A DNA stretch of 64,000 bases from Actinoallomurus liliacearum (GTDB lineage: Bacteria; Actinomycetota; Actinomycetes; Streptosporangiales; Streptosporangiaceae): the NCBI RefSeq assembly GCF_039542035.1, contig NZ_BAABHJ010000031.1, positions 52,502-116,501 of the forward strand, written 5' to 3'. Below, one piece after another: positions 10,367 to 18,386 of the stretch (within the stretch, counting starts at the first letter, position 1; every line of letters begins with the position of its first letter). Under the pieces are notes generated by a model that saw nothing but the letters and a program-made list of their open reading frames with translations, had not been told where the DNA came from and did not search any database. The translations under genes and the position numbers were made by a program.

Positions 10367-11488
10367 GTGCGAGATCTTCGCGCGGCCGTCGAGGCCCGGT
10401 CGGCCGGGCTCCTCTCCGACATCGAAGAGCTGGTGTCCGTGGAGTCGCCCACCGCGGACCTGGCGGCCGTACGCGAGTGCGCCGAGGCGGTGGCCGGACT
10501 CGGGACCCGCCTGACCGGGCGGTCCCCCGAACGGCTGGACGCCGGCGGACGGCCGCATCTGCGTTGGCGGTTCGGCTCCGGCGACCGGGTGCTCCTGCTC
10601 GGCCACTTCGACACCGTCTGGCCGGTCGGCTCGCTGCGCACCCGGCCGTTCGCCATCGAGGACGGGCGGCTGACCGGGCCGGGGTGCTTCGACATGAAGG
10701 CCGGCCTCGCCCAGCTCTTTCACGCCCTGTCCGTACTGGACGATCTCGACGGAGTGACCGTGCTGGTCACCAGCGACGAGGAGACCGGGTCACGCACGTC
10801 GCGGAGCCTCATCGAGGACGAGGCCCGCCGCACGTCCGCCGCCCTGGTCCTGGAGGCCAGCGAGGAGGGAGCCCTGAAGACCGCGCGCAAGGGGGTGTCC
10901 ACCTACGATCTGCGCATCACCGGCCGGGCCGCGCACGCCGGTCTCGAACCACACCGCGGGGTGAACGCGACCAACGAACTGGCCCACCAGATCCTGGCGA
11001 TCTCCGCGCTCGGTGACCCGGAGGCGGGGACCTCGGTGACCCCGACGGTCGCCTCGGCCGGAACCACCCGGAACACGGTGCCCGCCTCGGCGGAACTCCT
11101 CGTGGACGTACGGGCGGCGACCACCGCCGAACAGGACCGGGTAGACAGCGCGATCCGCGCCCTTCCGCCCGCGCTGAACGGCGCGCGCCTCGAACTGTCC
11201 GGCGGCCCCGATCGGCCGCCGCTGCAGGAGAGTTCATCGGCGCGGTTGTTCGCCCGTGCCCGCCGGCTGTACGGCGAGCTCGGGTTCGGGTCGCTGTCGG
11301 GAGTGGCCGTCGGAGGCGGCTCCGACGGGAACCTCACCGCCGGCGCCGGCGCCCCCACGCTGGACGGGCTCGGCGCCGTCGGCGGCGGGGCGCACGCGGA
11401 CCACGAACATGTGATCGTGGCGGAACTGCCGCGCCGGACCGCGCTGGTGGCGGCGCTGGTCCGCGAGCTGACCAAGGAGCCGGTGTGA
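10367..11488 (+). CDS. M20-family zinc hydrolase (acyl-amino-acid/glutamate carboxypeptidase type)
   Basis: The protein has 373 residues. Metal-binding positions are visible: His80-x-Asp82 in GHFDTVW, Asp109 in GCFDMKAG, and Glu138/Glu139 in SDEETGS, with a C-terminal His in HADHEH. A dimerisation domain lies in the middle (GRAAHAGLEPHRG). GTG 10367 is chosen because it begins one base after the upstream stop; a start farther upstream would run into that gene. Within this operon the likely job is hydrolysis of N-acyl-L-amino acids after racemisation, as described for M20 partners of N-succinylamino-acid racemase. A role as a dipeptidase is the alternative. Confidence 0.83.
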   Translation: MRDLRAAVEARSAGLLSDIEELVSVESPTADLAAVRECAEAVAGLGTRLTGRSPERLDAGGRPHLRWRFGSGDRVLLLGHFDTVWPVGSLRTRPFAIEDGRLTGPGCFDMKAGLAQLFHALSVLDDLDGVTVLVTSDEETGSRTSRSLIEDEARRTSAALVLEASEEGALKTARKGVSTYDLRITGRAAHAGLEPHRGVNATNELAHQILAISALGDPEAGTSVTPTVASAGTTRNTVPASAELLVDVRAATTAEQDRVDSAIRALPPALNGARLELSGGPDRPPLQESSSARLFARARRLYGELGFGSLSGVAVGGGSDGNLTAGAGAPTLDGLGAVGGGAHADHEHVIVAELPRRTALVAALVRELTKEPV

Positions 11489-12333
11489 CCGGCGAGCTCG
11501 TCGCCGAGGCGAGAGAATTGGCCGGCCTGGCCTCCCACGAGGCGGGCCTGAAGATCCGGGAACTGGAGGACCCCCTCGACCTGCGCGAGGCGTGCGCGCT
11601 GCTGGACCGCGTGTGGCGGCCTCCGGCGGGCAGCAGCCTGATCATGCCGGAGCTGATGCAGTCGATCGGGCACTCAGGCGGCTATGTCGCGGGCGCCTAT
11701 GCGGACGGCCGGATGGTCGGGGCGTGCGTCGGACTGCTGGCCACCGCCGGGCTGCACTCGCACATCGCCGGAGTCGGGAGCGGTTCCCGGGGACGCGGTG
11801 TCGGATACGCGATGAAGGTCCACCAGCGCGCCTGGTCGCTGGAGCGTGGCATCACCACGGTGACCTGGACGTACGACCCGCTGATCAGCCGCAACGCGTA
11901 CTTCAACATGGCGAAGCTCGGCGCGGTCCCCGCCGAGTACCTCCCCGACTTCTACGGGGCGATGCAGGACGAGGTCAACGCGGGCATCGAGAGCGACCGG
12001 ATCCTGGTCCACTGGAATCTGGCCGATCAGCGCGTGTCGGCCGCCTGCGGCGGACGGCCGCACGTCGCGGATCCCGGGCCCGAGCCGGTGGTCGGACTCG
12101 ACGCCAAGCCCGACGGCGGCCCCGCCGCCGGGCGGCGGGACGGTGAGGTCGTCCTGGTCCGGATACCGGCCGACATGGAGGCGATGCGAAGTGCCGACCC
12201 TGGTCTGGCGCTCGAATGGCAGCGGGCGGTCCGCGACACGCTCGGCGGGCTGATGGCCGAGGGAAGCGCCGTCACCGGCTTCACGAGGGCCGGCTGGTAC
12301 GTGATCGAACGAGGTCGGAAGGGGCGGTCATGA
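11485..12333 (+). CDS. GNAT-superfamily acyltransferase (COG3375-like)
   Basis: The 282-residue protein has a GNAT core. The acyl-CoA binding segment reads GSGSRGRGVGYAMK (about residues 94-107), followed by WTYDPLISRNAYFN. This pattern belongs to GNAT proteins usually found next to MenC-like enolases. Start GTG 11485 overlaps the upstream stop by 4 bp, and its own stop overlaps the next ATG, so the three genes are translationally coupled. In Geobacillus kaustophilus an analogous gene succinylates D-amino acids before racemisation. That role is inferred here. Confidence 0.8.
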   Translation: MTGELVAEARELAGLASHEAGLKIRELEDPLDLREACALLDRVWRPPAGSSLIMPELMQSIGHSGGYVAGAYADGRMVGACVGLLATAGLHSHIAGVGSGSRGRGVGYAMKVHQRAWSLERGITTVTWTYDPLISRNAYFNMAKLGAVPAEYLPDFYGAMQDEVNAGIESDRILVHWNLADQRVSAACGGRPHVADPGPEPVVGLDAKPDGGPAAGRRDGEVVLVRIPADMEAMRSADPGLALEWQRAVRDTLGGLMAEGSAVTGFTRAGWYVIERGRKGRS

Positions 12334-13436
12334 AGCCCGTCGGAGTGGAACTGCGCCGGATCGCGATGCCGCTGGTGTCACCGTTCCGCACGTCGTTCGG
12401 GACGCAGACGACGAGGGACATCCTGCTGGTCAGGGTCGAGACCGGCGATGGCGAGGGTTACGGCGAGTGCGTCACGATGGCCGACCCGGTGTACTCCGCG
12501 GAGTACACCGATGGGGCGATCGACGTGCTGCGCGGGCACCTGATCCCGGCGCTGTTCCGGCGGCCCGACCTCGATCCGTGGGCGGTGGCCCCCGCGCTCG
12601 CCGCGTTCAAGGGGCACCGGATGGCGAAGGCCGCTCTGGAGACCGCCGTCCTGGACGCCTGGCTGCGCACCAGGTCGCTGTCGCTCGGCGAGTGGCTGGG
12701 GGCCACCACCGACCGGGTCGCCGCCGGCGTCTCGGTGGGAATCATGAACTCGATCCCCGAACTGCTCGACGCCGTCGAGGGCTACCTCTCCGAGGGGTAC
12801 ACGCGGATCAAACTGAAGATCGAGCCCGGCTGGGACGTGGCGCCGGTCCGCGCGGTCCGCGAGCGCTTCGGAGACGACGTGCCGCTCCAGGTCGACGCCA
12901 ACACCGCCTACACCCTCGCGGACGCCCGGCACCTGGCGCGCCTGGACGAGTTCGGGCTGCTGCTCATCGAGCAGCCGCTGGACGAGGAGGACGTACGGGG
13001 CCACGCGCAACTGGCACAGGCCGTACGCACGCCGATCTGCCTGGACGAGTCGATCGTCTCGGCACGTGCGGCCGCCGACGCCATCGCCCTCGGGGCCTGC
13101 TCGATCATCAACATCAAACCGGGCCGGGTCGGCGGATACCTGGAGGCGAGGCGGATCCACGACGTGTGCGCCGCGCACGGCGTGCCCGTCTGGTGCGGAG
13201 GAATGCTGGAGAGCGGGCTCGGCCGGGCCGCCAACGTCGCCCTGGCAGCCCTGCCCGGCTTCACCCTGCCCGGCGACACGTCCGCCTCGGGGAGGTACTA
13301 CCGGACCGACATCACCGAGCCGTTCGTACTGCGGGACGGGCACCTGGAGGTACCCCGCGGCCCGGGCCTCGGCGTCCGGCCCATCCCGGAACGGCTGGCC
13401 GAGGTCACCGTCTCCACCGAGTGGATCGCCCGGTGA
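12330..13436 (+). CDS. o-Succinylbenzoate synthase / N-succinylamino acid racemase-like enolase
   Basis: This 368-residue enolase-superfamily protein has all expected active-site residues: Lys161-x-Lys163 (KLK), metal ligands Asp189, Glu214 and Asp239, and Lys263 (NIKPGRVGG). The sequence alone cannot separate menaquinone o-succinylbenzoate synthase from N-succinylamino acid racemase. The neighbours (GNAT and M20 with no men genes) favour racemase activity. ATG 12330 overlaps the upstream stop (ATGA); a longer frame would run into the GNAT gene. Confidence 0.85.
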   Translation: MKPVGVELRRIAMPLVSPFRTSFGTQTTRDILLVRVETGDGEGYGECVTMADPVYSAEYTDGAIDVLRGHLIPALFRRPDLDPWAVAPALAAFKGHRMAKAALETAVLDAWLRTRSLSLGEWLGATTDRVAAGVSVGIMNSIPELLDAVEGYLSEGYTRIKLKIEPGWDVAPVRAVRERFGDDVPLQVDANTAYTLADARHLARLDEFGLLLIEQPLDEEDVRGHAQLAQAVRTPICLDESIVSARAAADAIALGACSIINIKPGRVGGYLEARRIHDVCAAHGVPVWCGGMLESGLGRAANVALAALPGFTLPGDTSASGRYYRTDITEPFVLRDGHLEVPRGPGLGVRPIPERLAEVTVSTEWIAR

Positions 13437-13552
13437 ACGGGATCGAGTCCCGGCCGCGGACGGCCTTCGGCGCGGGACGCGCACCCGCCTGACCGGCGGC
13501 CGCGCCGGGCTTCCGGCGTCCATACCGGCCGATCCTCCGGTTCACCTAGGGT

Positions 13553-15165
13553 GTGACGGTGATCGTGCCGTCGGCGGTCGTGCTCGGCCGTATCCTCACC
13601 GACCTGGGCTCCACCCTGGTCGAGGTCGTGGCGGGCGAGCCCGATCCCGCGCGGCCCGTCGGCGGTGTGCTGATTCACGACGCCCGGGACGAACCTGCTC
13701 GGCTGCCGGGCGCCGTGGTGCTGGGTGTCGGGGTCTACGGCGCCGACCAGGTCGTCGCGCTCGTTGAGCGGGCGGCCGGGCTCGGTGCCACGGCGGTGAT
13801 CGTGCGGTCCCCGGTCGCGGTGGACGAATCAGTGCGGGACGCCGCCACGCGTACCGGTATCACCGTGCTGGGTCTCACGCCGGGAGCGTCCTGGGCCCAG
13901 GTCGCCGCGTTGCTGCGGTCCCTGCTCGCCGTGGACGAGGTCGGCGCGGCCGGGGATGGCGGAGAACCACCGGTCGCCGGGGACCTGTTCGCCCTGGCCA
14001 ACGCGGTCGCGGCGCTGCTCGACGGCCCGGTGACCGTGGAGGATCGCAACGGTCGGGTGCTGGCCTTCTCCAGCCGGCAGGACGAAGGCGACGAGGCCAG
14101 GATCGCGACGATCCTCGACCGTCAGGTGCCCGCCGACAAGCTGCGCGCGCTGGAGGAACGCGGAGCCTTCCACGCCCTCTACCGCAGCGAACGGCCCCTC
14201 TACGTGGAGGGCGTCGCGGACAAGCCCCGCGTGGCGATCGCCGTCCGGGCGGGCGGAGAGATCCTCGGCTCCATTTGGGTCGTGGTCGGCGAGCCGCTCA
14301 CCGCCGACCACGAACAGTCCCTCGTCGAGGCCGCGAAGGTCGTCGCGCTGCATCTGCTCCGCCGGAGGGCGGGCGAGGACGTAGAACGCCGGCTCCGTAC
14401 CGATCTGCTCGCCACGGTCCTGGAAGGCGGCGCAGGCGCGCCCGAGCGGCCGTACGCCTCGGGCTTTCGACTCAACCCGCCTGTGTACTGGCGATGGCGG
14501 TGTCCGGGGATTCCTCGGCGCCGGACCGGATGGCCGCCGGGAACCGAGTCTCGGGAGCCCTCGCCCTGCACCTGGCCGCGGTGCATCCGCGGACCGCCAC
14601 GGCCTCGCTCGGCGGCGTCACCTACGCGATCCTGCCGACCGCTTCCGGCGAGTCGGCGCTGCGGGTGACCGAAGAGTTCCTCGCCCGGATCGGCACCCGT
14701 GTCCCCGTGGTCATCGGCATCGGCCGGGTGGCGGCGCGCCCGGTGGACCTGCCGCGGTCACGGAACGACGCCGACCGCGCGCTCCGGGTCCTGCGCGGCG
14801 AACGCTCAAGGGCCAGGTTCGCGCGCCTGCCGGACGTCTATGTGTCATACCTCCTGATGGACCTGGCCGACAGGATGGCAGCCGAGGACGAGTTGCCCGA
14901 CGGCCCCATCGTCAGGCTCCGCGCGTACGACGCCGAGCACAACACTCCACTCACCGAGACCCTCGCCGCATGGCTGGCCACCTTCGGCGACGTGATCGCG
15001 GCCTCGGCCGCCATGCACGTCCACCCGAACACCTTCCGCTACCGCCTCAAGCGGCTGATGGAGGTCGCCGATCTCGACCTCACCGATCCGGAGGCCCGGT
15101 TCGAGGCGATGCTCCAACTCCGCCTCATGCCGCCGGCGGGCCAGCCCGGAACTCCCGGTTCGTGA
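13553..15165 (+). pseudogene. PucR-family transcriptional regulator interrupted by a frameshift
   Basis: Positions 13553 to about 14480 read as the N-terminal and GAF-like parts of a PucR/CdaR regulator. From about 14480 the homologous reading moves to another frame. It continues to 15165 and ends in the typical PucR helix-turn-helix (HVHPNTFRYRLKRLMEVADLDL). A single missing base in the stretch near 14470-14500 explains the break. It lies downstream of the D-amino-acid operon in the same direction and is the obvious regulator candidate. A sequencing error is as likely as true inactivation. Confidence 0.75.
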
Positions 15166-16339
15166 TCCCGAACGCTGACCCTTCCGGAGGAGGTCGTGGT
15201 ACCAGCCGGTCAGGCGCGTCGTTCACTGCGGCCAGCGCGTGGTCGAACTGCGGTGGCGTGGTCGGTGACCGGTTCAGCATGACGGTGACCTGGCGTCCGT
15301 CGCGGGTGGCTCCGTCGCGGGTCTGGAACCCGGGTCCGTCTCCGCCGTGTGCCCAGTAGTCACCACCGCAGCTCAACGGCGCGTTGATCAGCCCGAGACC
15401 GTAACGGGCGCCGGGAAAGAGTTCACCGGCCGGGACCGTTCTGGTCATCTGGGCCAGCAGGCGGGGCGGGAGCAGGTCACCGCGAAGCAGCGCGGCGAAG
15501 AACCGGTTCAGGTCGTCCGCCGTGGAGATCATCTCGCCGCCGGCCCAGACCATGGTCTGGCCGACCTCGGTGGCGTCGACCAGCCGGCCGCTGTCGTCGA
15601 CCGTGGTGTACCCCCGAGGGTGCGGTCCGCGGATGCCCACCTGATCGCCGGGGAAGTAGGTGTGCCGCAACCGCAGCGGGCGCAGGACGCGGTCGGTGAT
15701 CTCGGACGCGTACGGGCGCCCGGTCACCTTCTCGATGAGCAGGCCGGCCACGATGTAGTTGGTGGTGGCATAGGAGAAACCGGTGCCTGGTTCGGCGACG
15801 GGCCGGTGGGCCAGCGCCACCGCGATCAGCCGGCGTGGCGTGAAACGGTCGAACCGATGGCGAAAGAACTGTCCAGGAGCGAACATCGGCAGATCGTCCG
15901 CGTAGTCGGCCAGGCCGCTGGTGTGCTGCAACAGCTGGCGGCCTGTGATGCGGCGGCCGTCGTTGCCGTTGCTGCGGATCAAACCGGGCAGGTAGCGCTC
16001 GATCGGGGCGTCCAACGCGACCCTGTGCTCGGCAACGAGCTGCAACACGACCGTGGCGACGAAGGTCTTGGTGTTGCTGTAGATCCGGAACTCGCTGTCC
16101 GGGCGCGCCGCGGCGCGGCTCCCCAGATCGGCGACACCGCTGGTCACCGTGGTGTGTCCGGAGGCGTCCCGAACTTCGGCGAGCGCGCCGGGAACGCCTT
16201 CGGCGGTCAGGCGGTTCAGGTCGCGCCGCAGCGCGGAGTGGTCGTGTGCCGGCGCGGCCGCCGCGCCTGCCTGCGGCGCGGCGATGATCGCGAGTCCGGC
16301 GGCGATGGCGCACGACACGCCAAGGCGTCGATGGAACAT
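15125..16339 (-). CDS. Secreted serine hydrolase (D-alanyl-D-alanine carboxypeptidase / class C beta-lactamase fold)
   Basis: The 404-residue protein has a signal peptide (residues 1 to about 28, cationic then Ala-rich). SxxK is Ser88-Asn-Thr-Lys91; the second motif is Tyr190-Ala-Thr192, where Asn is more usual. HGGDGPGF sits near the C-terminus in place of the KTG motif. ATG 16339 is chosen because the signal peptide starts there and GAAGAGG precedes it. The gene converges on the PucR gene with a 41-bp 3' overlap. It probably acts on cell wall or D-peptides outside the cell. Confidence 0.85.
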   Translation of the reverse strand: MFHRRLGVSCAIAAGLAIIAAPQAGAAAAPAHDHSALRRDLNRLTAEGVPGALAEVRDASGHTTVTSGVADLGSRAAARPDSEFRIYSNTKTFVATVVLQLVAEHRVALDAPIERYLPGLIRSNGNDGRRITGRQLLQHTSGLADYADDLPMFAPGQFFRHRFDRFTPRRLIAVALAHRPVAEPGTGFSYATTNYIVAGLLIEKVTGRPYASEITDRVLRPLRLRHTYFPGDQVGIRGPHPRGYTTVDDSGRLVDATEVGQTMVWAGGEMISTADDLNRFFAALLRGDLLPPRLLAQMTRTVPAGELFPGARYGLGLINAPLSCGGDYWAHGGDGPGFQTRDGATRDGRQVTVMLNRSPTTPPQFDHALAAVNDAPDRLVPRPPPEGSAFGITNREFRAGPPAA

Positions 16340-16349
16340 GATGGCCTCT

Positions 16350-16770
16350 TCAGGAGGTGGGGGTGGCGGGGCAATACAGGTCGTGTGCCGGGAACCGGCC
16401 GTCTTCGAGGTAGGCGGTGCCGGCGCTGTTCGCACACTCGTTGGGTTTGAGCAGGTAGGCGCCGTGGCCGCTCTGGTCCACGGTGACCAGCCGGGCCCGC
16501 CCGCCGAACGCCGCACGCAGGTCCTTGGAGCCCACGTAGGGCGTCGCGGGGTCGCGGAGGTCGTTGATGATCAGGACGTTGGCCGGGCCGCTCTGGTCGA
16601 TCCGGACCCGTTCGTCCACCTGGTACGGCCAGAAGGCACACGGCCAGATGCCGGCACCCGCGCCGGCGGACAACGGATACCGGCGTGCGTCGGTTCGCAC
16701 GTCGCGTCGGTACGTGCCGACGTTGCGAGGCCAGTTCGCACGATCATTTCGTCCACCGACCCGCGCGTTC
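16350..16770 (-). pseudogene. C-terminal fragment of a TAP-like alpha/beta hydrolase
   Basis: The reading (WPRNVGTYRRDV, IWPCAFWP, NDLRDPATPY, DQSGHGAYL, C-terminal CANSAG) matches the C-terminal domain of secreted tripeptidyl-aminopeptidase-like hydrolases, including the catalytic Asp and His. The nucleophile-bearing N-terminal two thirds is missing; homology ends near 16770. It lies 10 bp upstream of the secreted serine hydrolase and probably once formed an operon with it. Confidence 0.75.
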
Positions 16771-17240
16771 CGCCCTTGCGCCGCCATGAAGGGATGGGCG
16801 GTGTGAGCCGGCCGCACCGCGGCTGGCGCGATCACCGGCATCACGGGCCGACGACGGCGACAGCCCCGTGCGCGATGCCGAAGGCCCTGCCCCGCGAGCC
16901 GACCGCCGAGACCCTCTGGCGCGCGCCAGGTGACGTTCGCCCCGGGTCGGCGGGTGCATCACCGGTGTTCGGCACACCGTTGTGGCGGGACGCGACACTA
17001 GTGCCCCAAGTTTCGGTCGCTGGGACGACGAAAAGTCTCGGCACAGTGCCGAGCACATCGCCCCTGCCGGCCACCTCGAGAGCGTCCGACGCGCGACCAT
17101 CGCCCACGTGGGACTCCTCCCGGTCTTGCGACCTTGTGATCCGCTCGGACACTCGTGAAGTAGGAGCGTCTCAAGCACGAACGCTCCGGGGCGCGCCTAA
17201 TGAACGCGCCTCAAGCAAAACAGATCGGAGGAACTGCTCC
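16771..17240. other. Gene-poor stretch upstream of a small membrane protein
   Basis: No coding frame here is convincing. It contains the second copy of the dispersed hairpin repeat (17001-17050). The last 80 bases should contain the promoter for the gene at 17241. Confidence 0.5.
17001..17050. repeat. Dispersed hairpin repeat, copy 2
   Basis: This copy matches 6887-6936 at 42 of 50 bases. GTGCC and GGCAC close the stem and GTCG/CGAC the tip around CTGGGA. See copy 1. Confidence 0.6.
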
Positions 17241-17462
17241 ATGCGGAAGCAACTGAACACCTTCCTCATGAGGCACCTCATCATCTTCCTCGTGGTGAGT
17301 GCGATCGGCTTCGTGGCGTCCGTGCTCGGAAGGATCGGCTTCGACCGCGTCTGGGAGGCCGGCGCCGCCGTCTTCTCGTCCCCCGGAGCCATCACCGCCT
17401 TCCTGGTGATCATGGCGATCTCCACCGCCCTGGTCTCCACCGTCATGAAGAAGATGAAGTAG
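17241..17462 (+). CDS. Small two-helix membrane protein, unknown function
   Basis: The 73-residue protein has two hydrophobic helices (about residues 11-29 and 44-66) and basic ends (MRKQL, VMKKMK). GGAGGAA lies 7 bp before the ATG, a near-perfect Shine-Dalgarno, and a terminator follows at 17500. That combination makes it a real gene despite its size. I do not recognise the family. Confidence 0.65.
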   Translation: MRKQLNTFLMRHLIIFLVVSAIGFVASVLGRIGFDRVWEAGAAVFSSPGAITAFLVIMAISTALVSTVMKKMK

Positions 17463-17499
17463 CCGCCTGGCCTGAGGACCGGGTGTGCTCGTAACACGG

Positions 17500-17538
17500 A
17501 GCGGGGCTCGCGTACTCAGGTACGCGGCCCCGCTTTTC
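17500..17538 (+). terminator. Rho-independent terminator
   Basis: AGCGGGGC and GCGTAC pair with GTACGC and CCCCGCT and are followed by TTTT. It lies 40 bp past the small membrane protein gene. Confidence 0.75.
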
Positions 17539-17592
17539 CAGACCTCAACCGCGGCCCCCGTCCTCGTCGACACGGCGTCCTCGCGGCCGCCC

Positions 17593-17722
17593 GGTCGGCC
17601 ACAGGACCACGGCGGTGACAGAGGCGGTGTAACGCCACGAGCCACGCCCGGTACGACATCGAAACTCGATAGGCGGCCGTGCATAGACAGAGGCCCTGCA
17701 CCGTCGCGGTACAGGACCTCTG
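17593..17722 (+). pseudogene. Fossil right end of an AICE: integrase 3' remnant and terminator
   Basis: Bases 17593-17652 match the integrase gene at 36492-36551 at 57 of 60 positions, with an in-frame stop replacing the catalytic Tyr region's continuation. The order is conserved: GATAGGCGGCC at 17668, then a decayed copy (17688-17722) of the terminator hairpin found at 36647. The tRNA part that should follow is lost. It is a relic of an element closely related to the one at 23775-36729. Confidence 0.85.
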
Positions 17723-17739
17723 ACCTGGGTGGACCTTGG

Positions 17740-18386
17740 CGGGGCTTATTCCAACTCAAAGGGCCAGCTCAGGGCATTGGAGGCACTCCTCCGAAGATTG
17801 CCTGACCTGGATGCACCGGTCAAACCATCACCAGACTGGCGGAAGCCCCGCCGCGCACGGTCTCTCGCGAGGATCGGTCAGCGGATGAACGTCAACGACA
17901 CGACAATCCCCCACCGCCTCAGGGAACGAGGCGCGAGGACACGCGACCCGCAGGCACGGGAGCAATAGCAAGGTCAACGACGACTGTCCTTGTCAGAAGC
18001 TCCTCACTCCCCTTAAAGAGCACGATGTTTCATCACCGATCTGTACCGGCCCGGTGAGTCACCCCCACATGCGTGGAGAGCGCGCGCCCTTGACGAGCAG
18101 GACCGAGGTGTCATCCGGCACCCCACGTGCGTGGGGAGCACTCCATTTCCAGCAGCCGGATCGCACCCTTGACCGGATCACCCACACGGGCGTGGGGAGG
18201 GCCTCTCGGCCTCCAACGCAGACCCTCGAAACCATGCTTGCTGGTCGGCCGAACCCGCCGGTCCGACGGCTGTGATTCGGACTCGTGTCCGCGCGGACCA
18301 CTGACGCTCAAAGTCCGAGGTTCCAAGTGCAAAAGGTGCTGACTGCGGGAGCATTGCAGCTGACCCGTGTCCATCGCACGGTCGTC
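17740..18386. other. Gene-free stretch with degenerate CRISPR repeats
   Basis: No credible gene lies between the integrase fossil and the WD40 protein's 3' end. Besides three CRISPR-like repeats (18054-18202) I see nothing organised. Short frames reading PHARG/SPRMWG are artefacts of those repeats. Confidence 0.6.
18054..18202. CRISPR. Degenerate three-repeat type I-E-like CRISPR relic, no cas genes
   Basis: Three units share the actinobacterial type I-E repeat pattern, CCCCACGTGCGTGGGGAGCAC at its best. They are centred at about 18071, 18129 and 18190, with periods of 58 and 61 bp. The middle copy is nearly canonical; the outer two have mutations in the hairpin. Spacer-like segments are about 30-33 bp and show no internal similarity. 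No cas gene is in the window, so the array is presumably inactive. Confidence 0.7.

Noticed and set aside
18054..18202. An active CRISPR array
   Set aside because: Only three diverged repeats, unequal periods and no cas genes in the window.
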